Assembly (NCBI GenBank): GCA_045545095.1
Contig: JAZQAG010000033.1
Span: 124,001 to 188,000, forward strand
Length of the DNA: 64,000 bases
Origin: Phocaeicola_A sp045545095
GTDB lineage: Bacteria > Bacteroidota > Bacteroidia > Bacteroidales > Bacteroidaceae
Direction: 5' to 3'
In this document: piece by piece, positions 42,132-49,921 of the stretch
Position numbering within the stretch: position 1 is the stretch's first letter
Layout of the letters: every line of letters begins with the position of its first letter
Program-made: the position numbers and the translations under genes
Notes under the pieces: generated by a model
Databases searched by the model: none
Seen by the model: the letters and a program-made list of their open reading frames with translations, nothing else
What the model was told of the DNA's origin: nothing

Positions 42132-44897
42132 ATGAAGAGAACTTTTTACATCTTTGTTGTAATTTTATGCTCAATGGTAATAAATGTTCAATATTCCATT
42201 GCAACCCAACGTATTTATCTTAGCGGTACGGATGCAGAACATACCCGTACATGGAATTTTCTTTGCTCAGCCGGACAGCAGAGTGGCAAGTGGCAAACCA
42301 TTGAAGTACCCAGTTGCTGGGAACTGCAGGGTTATGGTGAATACACCTATGGCCGCTTCTATAAGACGAAAGGGCTGAAACCATCGACTGAAGAGGGACG
42401 TTATCGTACTACCTTTAAAATGCCTAAGGGAGAGGTCTATAAATTAGTTTTCGAAGGTTCGATGACTGACACCCGCGTATGGATTGACGGTCAGCAAGTT
42501 GGGCCTGTACACCAGGGTGGTTTCACGGAGTTCTCTTATGATGTCACTCCTTTTATCAAACCGGGTAAGAAACAGACGTTAGAGGTACTTGTCAGTAAAG
42601 AGTCAGCCAATGCCAGTGTCAATTCGGCTGAGCGTCGTGCTGATTGGTGGTTGTTTGGTGGTATCTATCGTCCTGTATATATCGAGGTGTTACCTAAAGA
42701 GCATATCAGTCATGTCAGCATTGATGCACGTGCCAATGGTGAGATATATGCAAATGTGGAAACCACATCCGACCAGCGAGTTTCGCTTTTTATTGATGGC
42801 AAGAAGGTTGCTTATGATGAGGAAAAGGGCTGTTGGGTCTATCCTAACCCCAAGACATGGAATCCTGAACATCCCAACCTTTACACCGCAACCTTCACTT
42901 TGGGTGAGGACGGACATAGTTTGACACAGAAGATAGGTTTCCGCACCATCGAATTCCGTGAGCATGATGGCATCTATTTGAATGGAATCAAATTGGTGGT
43001 GAAAGGAACTAATCGCCACTGTTTCCATCCCGAGACGGGGCGTGCACTCAGCCCAGCTATGAGCCTGCAGGATGCCAAATTGCTGAAGCAAATGAATATG
43101 AATGCTGTGCGTTGCCACTATCCGAGCGACCGCCATTTCTTGGAAATCTGTGATTCTATCGGTCTGCTCTATTTCAATGAACTGGCAGGTTGGCAGACTC
43201 GTTATGATGATACGACTGCTGTCAGGATGGTAAAAGAATTCATTATGCGTGACGTGAATCATCCTTGTGTATATATTTGGAGTAATGGTAATGAAGGCGG
43301 ATGGAACCGTACTATCGATCATCTGTTTGCAGAATTGGACATACAGAAACGTAAAGTAGTCCATCCGTGGAGCGATTTTCAAGGATTGGACACCCACCAT
43401 TATCCCGCTTACCAGACAGGAATATACCGTATGCACAACGGACAGAATGTCTTTATGCCCACCGAGTTCCTGCATGGCAAGTACGATAAGGGACAAGGTG
43501 CTGCATTGGAAGACATGTGGAGCCATTGGACTCGCTCACCCCTGTTTGCTGGTGGATTTATTTGGGCATACGTGGACGAGGCGGTTCGCCGTACCGACTT
43601 GCCCACAGGAAAGTCTAAGGGAAAAGTTTTTGGCCGCAAGGGCTTTAATATAAAAGATTGTATTCTTGACAGTGATGGAGGCCATGGGCCTGATGGTTGC
43701 ATGGATCCCTATCGCCAGCCTGAAGCCAGTTTTTACACCATCCGCGAGGTATGGAGTCCTATTTACATAGACCGTTTGCATATTACTTCTTCGTTTGATG
43801 GTCGTGTGCTTGTATCCAACCGTTATCTGTTTACAGACTTCTCTTCGTGCAGCATGAAGTATCGTGTAAAAGACTTTACTGGTGGAGTACTTGCCGAAGG
43901 TGGGGTGACGTTACCAGCTATTGTTCCAGGCGAAAGTGGTTATGCCCGTTTCGACTTGCCTGCGAATTTTCGTAAAGGTGAAGTGCTGGAACTTATAGCT
44001 TATAATAATAGAGGTGAAGAAGTTTGCAACTGGACAGCTCCTATTCATCGAGCTGATGAGCAGACAATCAGTGCAACGACATCTTCCAAGCCGGAAATTG
44101 TCACATTTGACAAAAACGGCATGTTCGCTATCGATAGTCTCGTTGGGCCTTTCCCCGTTGGTATGAAGGCCGAGGTTACCAAACATAAACAGCGCACATT
44201 GTCTGACGGTACGGTAGTTAATACTTTCTGGTACAAGGGAGGTATTGACAGCATACAGTGGCGTCAGACTCCTGACGGTCTGTTGCACATGGATGCCGTG
44301 GTTCTCAATGATGAGCGTGGCCATGGCATGGGTTCTTTCCTGACAGACGAGAGCAAATGGACATTGGGTCTTACCTTCACTTATCCTGAAAATCGGGTGG
44401 ACAGTGTGCATTGGGTGGGTCGTGGCCCTTATCGCGTGTGGAAGAACCGTCTCAAGGGACAGCACTTCGGTTTCTGGTCATTGGCTTATAACAATACAGT
44501 GACGGGGGATTACAATAGTGCCACTCCTCCCGTTTATCCTGAGTTCAAAGGATATCGTAGTGATCTCCGTTGGATGGAGATGCAGGATAAGGCTGGCACT
44601 TCTTGGCGTGTCACCACCTTGAACGAGGGACTTTATCTCCGTCTGTTTACTCCCGAAGAACCTGTTGACCAGACCCCAGGTGAGATGGGTGGCTTGTTGG
44701 ATGTACAACCCCGCAAGCAGGAGCGCAGCATGGTGCGTTTCCCCGAGGGCGATATCTCATTCTTGCTCTCTATTCCACCCATCCAAAGTTACAAACCCTT
44801 GGAGCAACTCGGACCCGATAGCCAACCTTATAATATCCGCATTAAGCCGGGTGATGAAGGCTTCCATATCCGCTTGGTATTTGACTTTACAAACTAA
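42132..44897 (+). CDS. Exported glycoside hydrolase family 2 enzyme (beta-galactosidase-like)
   Basis: 921 residues with a signal peptide (about 1-24), so probably periplasmic or surface exposed. The order is GH2 sugar-binding (jelly-roll), immunoglobulin-like and TIM-barrel domains, then extra C-terminal domains, the last resembling the LacZ small domain. The acid/base is likely Glu388 in WSNGNEGG and the nucleophile Glu445 in MPTEFLHGK. GH2 includes beta-galactosidases, glucuronidases, mannosidases and others; the substrate cannot be assigned. First gene of a three-gene operon; the next gene starts 18 bases on. Confidence 0.88.
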   Translation: MKRTFYIFVVILCSMVINVQYSIATQRIYLSGTDAEHTRTWNFLCSAGQQSGKWQTIEVPSCWELQGYGEYTYGRFYKTKGLKPSTEEGRYRTTFKMPKGEVYKLVFEGSMTDTRVWIDGQQVGPVHQGGFTEFSYDVTPFIKPGKKQTLEVLVSKESANASVNSAERRADWWLFGGIYRPVYIEVLPKEHISHVSIDARANGEIYANVETTSDQRVSLFIDGKKVAYDEEKGCWVYPNPKTWNPEHPNLYTATFTLGEDGHSLTQKIGFRTIEFREHDGIYLNGIKLVVKGTNRHCFHPETGRALSPAMSLQDAKLLKQMNMNAVRCHYPSDRHFLEICDSIGLLYFNELAGWQTRYDDTTAVRMVKEFIMRDVNHPCVYIWSNGNEGGWNRTIDHLFAELDIQKRKVVHPWSDFQGLDTHHYPAYQTGIYRMHNGQNVFMPTEFLHGKYDKGQGAALEDMWSHWTRSPLFAGGFIWAYVDEAVRRTDLPTGKSKGKVFGRKGFNIKDCILDSDGGHGPDGCMDPYRQPEASFYTIREVWSPIYIDRLHITSSFDGRVLVSNRYLFTDFSSCSMKYRVKDFTGGVLAEGGVTLPAIVPGESGYARFDLPANFRKGEVLELIAYNNRGEEVCNWTAPIHRADEQTISATTSSKPEIVTFDKNGMFAIDSLVGPFPVGMKAEVTKHKQRTLSDGTVVNTFWYKGGIDSIQWRQTPDGLLHMDAVVLNDERGHGMGSFLTDESKWTLGLTFTYPENRVDSVHWVGRGPYRVWKNRLKGQHFGFWSLAYNNTVTGDYNSATPPVYPEFKGYRSDLRWMEMQDKAGTSWRVTTLNEGLYLRLFTPEEPVDQTPGEMGGLLDVQPRKQERSMVRFPEGDISFLLSIPPIQSYKPLEQLGPDSQPYNIRIKPGDEGFHIRLVFDFTN

Positions 44898-44915
44898 AAT
44901 CATCATATTAAAATC

Positions 44916-46520
44916 ATGAAAAAACTGCTGATTTCATTAATGACATTTTTCTCATTGGCCACAATGGCTCAAGAGAATCTGATTTTGCACTACGATTTCA
45001 AGGGCGACCAGGGAGCAGTAGTGCGTGACAAGAGTACTTCGCACTTTGACGGAGCGCTGAAAGGTAGTGCTACCGTTGAAAATGGTACAGTGTATCTGGG
45101 AAACGAAGACGGTTACATTGATTTAGGTGAATCTATAGGAAAGAAATTACAGCAACTCCGCCAGTTCACCATTGCCGTGCGCTACAAGGTGGATTCAGAA
45201 GCTTCGCTCAAAGGGCAAGGCTATTTCTTGTGGGCTTTCTCCACGTTGGAGCTGAATACTCAAACCGAAGGGCGATACCATGCCTATAAACTGAATGTGC
45301 AAAGGGCTGAAAATTCTGTGGGCGGTTGGAAGAATGAGACACTGATGGATATTGGCAAACCTTCGGCGAAAGGGGAATGGCAGTATGTAGTCTATACACA
45401 GAACGATGATGAAGGCCGTCTTTTCTTGAATGGTCGTTTGGTGGCATTTTTGAATGGAATGTTCACTATGGCCAAGACATTCCCTAAGGAGGCACCTGTT
45501 TATAATTGGATGGGGCGTGCTCCTTTCAAGGGAGATTCTTACCTGAAGGGAACAAGCATCAGTGATGTGCGTATGTATGACACAGCGCTTACAGAAAAGG
45601 AGGTGCGCGACCTTTACAATGATGTGCAGCAGGGCGACTTGAGCCGATATGATTTCATGTACACGGGCCAGTCAAAGAAACGTCGTATCTTCAAAGTCGA
45701 GGACGGAAACATTGTTTGGCGTTACGACAATACCAAGGGACTTGGCGAAATCAGCGATGCAGTCCTTATGGATGATGGACATATCCTGATAGCTGACCAA
45801 TACGGAATTGCAGAAATTGGAGTTGATGGCGAAGAACTTTGGCGGTCAAATGTACCTGAAGGAACAGAGGTGCATACCATCCAACCTATCGGAGACAAAT
45901 ATGTGGTGTATGTGCTCAATGCCAAACCTGCCAAGGTTGTGGTGATGAATATTGCCAAGCAGAAGACTGTGCACGAATTTGAACTTCCTTATGATCCGAA
46001 AGGCAGCGTACATGGCCAGTTCCGAAATGCTCGTCTGACCAGTAAGGGAACTTTGTTGGTATCCAATATGGCTATGGGATTTGTGGCCGAATACAATGTC
46101 AAAGGCCGGGAACTTCGCCGTTGGGAACTCTTTGGTCCTTGGTCAGCCACAGAGTTGGAAAATGGGAATATCCTGATGGTCGGACGCAAGGGACCTGTCA
46201 AAGAGGTGACGCGTGACGGCACTGTTGTCTGGGAAACCAATACCACCAAGTTTGGGTTAGATAATCCCCAAAAAGCATATCGTTTGCCCAATGGGAATAT
46301 GGTAATAACCAACTGGTTCAATGAATGGAACAAAGCAGATGTAGCCAATTTCAATCCTTCGCGAGCTCCGCTTCAGATGATAGAACTTACTCCTGATGAA
46401 CAAGTGGTGTGGGAAGTCTCTTCCTGGAAAGGAGACCGTAATTTAGGACCTGCCACGACTTTCCAGTTGTTAGACAAACCTGTTGTACGGAAAGCATGTA
46501 AATTTGGTAAATATAAATAA
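44916..46520 (+). CDS. Exported LamG-like plus beta-propeller protein
   Basis: 534 residues. After a signal peptide (MKKLLISLMTFFSLATMAQ), a LamG/concanavalin-like domain (about 20-235: LILHYDFKGDQG, WMGRAPFKGDSYLKGTSISDVRMYDTALTEKEV) is followed by a beta-propeller-like region (about 250-530) with blade motifs such as GNIVWRYDN, GHILIADQYG and GNMVITNWFN. The second half resembles arylsulfotransferase or PQQ-type propellers but lacks an assignable active site. It may bind or cleave a glycan; the substrate is unknown. It starts 18 bases after the GH2 gene and 15 before the DUF362 gene. Confidence 0.8.
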   Translation: MKKLLISLMTFFSLATMAQENLILHYDFKGDQGAVVRDKSTSHFDGALKGSATVENGTVYLGNEDGYIDLGESIGKKLQQLRQFTIAVRYKVDSEASLKGQGYFLWAFSTLELNTQTEGRYHAYKLNVQRAENSVGGWKNETLMDIGKPSAKGEWQYVVYTQNDDEGRLFLNGRLVAFLNGMFTMAKTFPKEAPVYNWMGRAPFKGDSYLKGTSISDVRMYDTALTEKEVRDLYNDVQQGDLSRYDFMYTGQSKKRRIFKVEDGNIVWRYDNTKGLGEISDAVLMDDGHILIADQYGIAEIGVDGEELWRSNVPEGTEVHTIQPIGDKYVVYVLNAKPAKVVVMNIAKQKTVHEFELPYDPKGSVHGQFRNARLTSKGTLLVSNMAMGFVAEYNVKGRELRRWELFGPWSATELENGNILMVGRKGPVKEVTRDGTVVWETNTTKFGLDNPQKAYRLPNGNMVITNWFNEWNKADVANFNPSRAPLQMIELTPDEQVVWEVSSWKGDRNLGPATTFQLLDKPVVRKACKFGKYK

Positions 46521-46535
46521 TAAATCATCAGAATA

Positions 46536-47774
46536 ATGAAAAAACTAGTTTTAATGGCTGTATTTGCGCTGTCTGTATTGATGACTTCAGCACAGCCTCG
46601 TTTGTTTGTAAAGCCTAATGAACCGTTAGGTGAAGGTAAGGGAATTCATCCTGGTCGTGTAGCATGGATTCATAGTCCTGGTGTCGCCACTTGGGACGGT
46701 GAGACTGGCTTGTGGGTAGAGGAACGTTGGAATGACCAACAGAAAGCTGATGCCATGGTGCGCCAGGCTGTCATGACTGTGGTTGGCGCCAAATCACCCA
46801 AAAGTGCATGGAAGGCTCTGTTCAAGAACTTCAACAAGACTCATGGCAAAGGAAACAAAGGCTATAAGAAGGGGGAGAAGATTGCCATCAAACTCAATAT
46901 GAATAATGCAATTACCCATCGCGACACTATTGAACTGAACTCATCGCCTTATGTTACATTGGCTTTGGTGCGTAGTTTGGTTAATGACGGTGGAGTGCGT
47001 CAGCAGGATGTGATCGTTTGTGAACCAAGTCGTGCCATCACTGATAGTATTTATAATAAGATTCACCGTGAGTTTCCCGATGTCGTGTTCATCGACAATT
47101 TGGGAGGCAATGGCCGTGTGAAATGTGAGTACTATCCCGAGCAAATCAAGTATTCAGTAGATAATGGTAAGATGGCGCGTGGCTTGGCCAAGTGTATTGT
47201 AGATGCCGATTACCTTATCAACTCTGCTTTGTTGAAGACTCATAATGGTCCTGGTGTAACCTTGACTGCTAAGAACTGGTATGGTGCTACAGACATCAAT
47301 CTTATGTGGCGTAAGAATGCACATAATGGTATCAGCCCCGACAAGCGTCGTGGAAAACCCAGCTATAAGACGATGGTTGACTGGATTGGTCACAAGGATT
47401 TGGGTCAGAAGTGTCTGCTTTTCCTCATCGATGGCACTTATGGTAGCCGTCATGTGAATGGTGCGCCAGCTCCCAAATGGCAGAAAGCTCCGTTCAATAA
47501 CGAATGGTGTTGCAGTATCATCGCTTCTCAAGACCCCTTGGCATGTGATGTGGTAGGTATGGATTTGCTTATCCATGAATGGCCCGAATTCGGTAATTTC
47601 AACTATTGTGACGAATATCTTCGCGAAGCTGCTACTATTCCTGCTCCGGTTACAGGCATTACTTATGATCCTGAGCGCGACGGTAAGCCTTTGACTGCTC
47701 CACTTGGCTTGATGGAGCATGCTGACGGTAACAGAAATTATATCAAGTTGGAAATGATTTATGTGAAACAATAA
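46536..47774 (+). CDS. Exported DUF362 domain protein
   Basis: 412 residues with a signal peptide (MKKLVLMAVFALSVLMTSAQ). The DUF362 core is seen in KIAIKLNMNN, VRQQDVIVCEPSRAI, DADYLINSALLKTHNGPGVTLTAKNWYGAT and DPLACDVVGMDLL. Many DUF362 proteins are cytosolic and linked to iron-sulfur clusters; this one is exported, has no CX2CX2CX3C ferredoxin motif in view, and ends a glycoside hydrolase operon. Its chemistry is unknown. Confidence 0.85.
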   Translation: MKKLVLMAVFALSVLMTSAQPRLFVKPNEPLGEGKGIHPGRVAWIHSPGVATWDGETGLWVEERWNDQQKADAMVRQAVMTVVGAKSPKSAWKALFKNFNKTHGKGNKGYKKGEKIAIKLNMNNAITHRDTIELNSSPYVTLALVRSLVNDGGVRQQDVIVCEPSRAITDSIYNKIHREFPDVVFIDNLGGNGRVKCEYYPEQIKYSVDNGKMARGLAKCIVDADYLINSALLKTHNGPGVTLTAKNWYGATDINLMWRKNAHNGISPDKRRGKPSYKTMVDWIGHKDLGQKCLLFLIDGTYGSRHVNGAPAPKWQKAPFNNEWCCSIIASQDPLACDVVGMDLLIHEWPEFGNFNYCDEYLREAATIPAPVTGITYDPERDGKPLTAPLGLMEHADGNRNYIKLEMIYVKQ

Positions 47775-47790
47775 AGTAATATAAATATAG

Positions 47791-47850
47791 GATACGGGCA
47801 TTGGTCGTTCAAGATTCAGTTCTTGAAATCCCAATGCCCGTATTTTTATT
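47791..47850 (+). terminator. Strong terminator of the GH2 operon
   Basis: ATACGGGCATTGG (from 47791) pairs with CCAATGCCCGTAT, followed by TTTTTATT; the loop contains an inner CAAGATTCAGTTCTTG hairpin. Confidence 0.9.
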
Positions 47851-47907
47851 ACTGTTATTGTTTACTTACCTTTAAAGTTAATTAGTGCTAATAAAGCAAT
47901 ACTTTTT

Positions 47908-47940
47908 GTCGTGTTTACTTGTTTTAATGTCGTGTTTACA
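47908..47940. promoter_or_regulatory. Two direct repeats GTCGTGTTTAC at 21-bp spacing, candidate operator
   Basis: Copies begin at 47908 and 47929. The second copy lies between the -33 and -7 boxes of the promoter at 47919-47949, the position of a repressor site. The overlapping HTH gene downstream is the natural candidate regulator. Confidence 0.6.
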
Positions 47941-47949
47941 TTACATTTG
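47919..47949 (+). promoter_or_regulatory. Promoter of the membrane protein/HTH pair
   Basis: TTG (47919-47921), 20-base spacer, TACATTTG (47942-47949). Confidence 0.65.
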
Positions 47950-48041
47950 CAGCATCATAAGAGGAAAGACTGCAGCTTTCCTTTGCAGACGCACTACTAT
48001 GTGTAATCAAATAATGTATAACTTAAAAACAAACAAGTAAC

Positions 48042-48473
48042 ATGAAAACATTCAAATTATTGCCACACGGATGGCAGAAAGCAGGTTGGATTATTGCCGG
48101 CATAGGCGCAGGCATGATGCTTTGGAGTGCTTTTTTAAGCGGGAATGCCCCCTATAGCACCGACCAATGGATGATAGGCTCAGCCATTTGGACAATCGCT
48201 TTCCTCATCATAGCTTTTACACAGGAAGAGTACGAGGACGAGCGCATCCGCAGCATACGCATGAACACATTGGGCATCACGGCCATCATTTATGCCGCAA
48301 TGATAATCCTGGTGCCTTTGGCAAATTTCATTTTGGTTCGCTTTTTCGACCCTATAGTTTGCGCCAAATCCATTTCAATCAGAGCCATCTTCTTGAAACC
48401 GGTTTTTATCTATGTAGTACTACTCAAGTTCTTCCTTTGGAAGGAGAATCGCAGTTTGAAGTATGAAGAATAA
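48042..48473 (+). CDS. Small four-helix membrane protein
   Basis: 143 residues with four predicted helices (about 12-30, 40-60, 76-98 and 115-135). It resembles the small membrane partners that accompany short XRE regulators in Firmicutes and Bacteroidetes (DUF2178-like), but no function is known for them. Its last codons overlap the HTH gene by 11 bases, so the two are translationally coupled. Confidence 0.8.
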   Translation: MKTFKLLPHGWQKAGWIIAGIGAGMMLWSAFLSGNAPYSTDQWMIGSAIWTIAFLIIAFTQEEYEDERIRSIRMNTLGITAIIYAAMIILVPLANFILVRFFDPIVCAKSISIRAIFLKPVFIYVVLLKFFLWKENRSLKYEE

Positions 48474-48672
48474 TATCCGAGTAGAACGCGCCAAGCTCCG
48501 CATGACGCAACAGGACTTGGCCGACCGTGTACACGTGAGCCGACAGACCATCGTGGCCATCGAGCAAGGGAAGTTTAACCCCTCGACGGTGCTGGCCCTG
48601 CGCATGTCGGCCATCTTCAATTCTCCCGTGAACGACATCTTCGAACTGGAGGAAGGGGATTGGAAGGAGTGA
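48463..48672 (+). CDS. XRE-family helix-turn-helix regulator (YozG-like)
   Basis: 69 residues, a single HTH_3 domain: RVERAKLRMTQQDLADRVHVSRQTIVAIEQGKFNPSTVLALRMSAIFNSPVNDIFELE. It is about as small as a functional repressor gets. Paired with the membrane protein above and behind a promoter overlaid by direct repeats, it probably represses its own operon. Confidence 0.9.
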   Translation: MKNNIRVERAKLRMTQQDLADRVHVSRQTIVAIEQGKFNPSTVLALRMSAIFNSPVNDIFELEEGDWKE

Positions 48673-48699
48673 AATGTATATACCTAAAAACGATTCATT

Positions 48700-49866
48700 A
48701 TGATAAAGAAAGTATTCTACCTCATTGCTGCAACTATTGTCTTTGCCAATTGTAGCAATGCACCACAAGCGCCCACGTCATTTGTGGTGGAAGGCACCTT
48801 GCCCGACTCTTCGTTTCATGGGGAGCAGATCTACATGCAACGCTACACCGATGGGAAGACCATGGGGGTGACCAAAGTGGAGGGAAACCGCTTCATCTTC
48901 ACCGGAGTGGCGGACTCGGCCGACTATTGCCGTATCGAAGTCGGCCCAAGGCTCTACAGTAACCTGATATTGGAGAATGGACATATCAACGTGAAGATGG
49001 TGAACATCAATGTTTTTGGTCGACAACCATTTGCCACCGGCACACCTGGGAACGAGGAATATGCCCGTATACACTTGCTTGCAGATGAGATATATGCTCA
49101 TCACAACGATCGGATAGACAGCCTTCGCCAAATATATCCCGATGAACAGAAACTTATAAAGGCGGCACAACCCCTCGTGAAGGAACTGCACCAAAAGATG
49201 ACGGCTCAAGCCAAAGAGTTGTTTGCCGCCCATCGGGACGATGTGATTGGCTACACGCTGCTTTATTCTGCTTTCCTGGACGGATTGAGCCTTGATGACC
49301 AGATTGAAGTCATTGAATCCACCGGCCCCAGCATCCTGCAGACCGACTTGGCACAAGAGAAGTTACGGAAATTGCGCCGGTTGAAAAAGTCCCAGCCGGG
49401 TACACCTTATATTGACATCAAGGGAAAAGATGCCAACGGCAAGGAAATCGCTCTGTCCGACTTCATCGGGAAGGGGAACTATGTGCTCATCGACATGTGG
49501 TCCAGTTGGTGCGCCCCCTGCAAAGCCGAAGTGCCCAACATTGCAGAAAACTATCGTGAGTTCAAGGACAAAGGATTGAGTGTAGTAGGCATCTTCGTGT
49601 GGGACAAAGCCGAGAATCTTGCTCCCTGCATGAAGGAACTGAATATCACCTGGCCTCAGATTGTCGCCGAGACTCCAGTACAAAAGGATTATGGCATAGA
49701 AGGTATTCCCGAGATGATTCTCTTTGCTCCCGACGGCACTATTGCAGAACGTGGGGTGTCCTTGCGCGGTGCAGGATTGAAACATGTCCTAAAAAGATAT
49801 TTAGATAATGGGCAAAGAGGACAAGCGGAATTGGGATACCAGTCAATTGATCATAGCAAGAAATGA
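48700..49866 (+). CDS. TlpA-like thiol-disulfide lipoprotein with DUF4369 domain
   Basis: 388 residues. A lipoprotein signal (lipobox FANC at residue 19) is followed by a DUF4369 beta domain (about 25-120), a helical linker, and a thioredoxin-like domain with the active site WCAPC (Cys271 and Cys274) and the cis-proline in GIEGIPEMILF. The family reduces or keeps reduced periplasmic disulfides or haem-related proteins; the partner is unknown. It starts 27 bases after the HTH gene, so it may belong to the same transcript. Confidence 0.9.
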   Translation: MIKKVFYLIAATIVFANCSNAPQAPTSFVVEGTLPDSSFHGEQIYMQRYTDGKTMGVTKVEGNRFIFTGVADSADYCRIEVGPRLYSNLILENGHINVKMVNINVFGRQPFATGTPGNEEYARIHLLADEIYAHHNDRIDSLRQIYPDEQKLIKAAQPLVKELHQKMTAQAKELFAAHRDDVIGYTLLYSAFLDGLSLDDQIEVIESTGPSILQTDLAQEKLRKLRRLKKSQPGTPYIDIKGKDANGKEIALSDFIGKGNYVLIDMWSSWCAPCKAEVPNIAENYREFKDKGLSVVGIFVWDKAENLAPCMKELNITWPQIVAETPVQKDYGIEGIPEMILFAPDGTIAERGVSLRGAGLKHVLKRYLDNGQRGQAELGYQSIDHSKK

Positions 49867-49871
49867 GTATT

Positions 49872-49914
49872 GAATCCAAGGGGCATCGTGATGGTGGTTC
49901 TTGGATTTTTTTAA
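49872..49914. terminator. Terminator between the TlpA and dnaG genes
   Basis: AATCCAAG pairs with CTTGGATT, then TTTTTT, between convergent genes. Confidence 0.75.
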
Positions 49915-49921
49915 TTCATTT

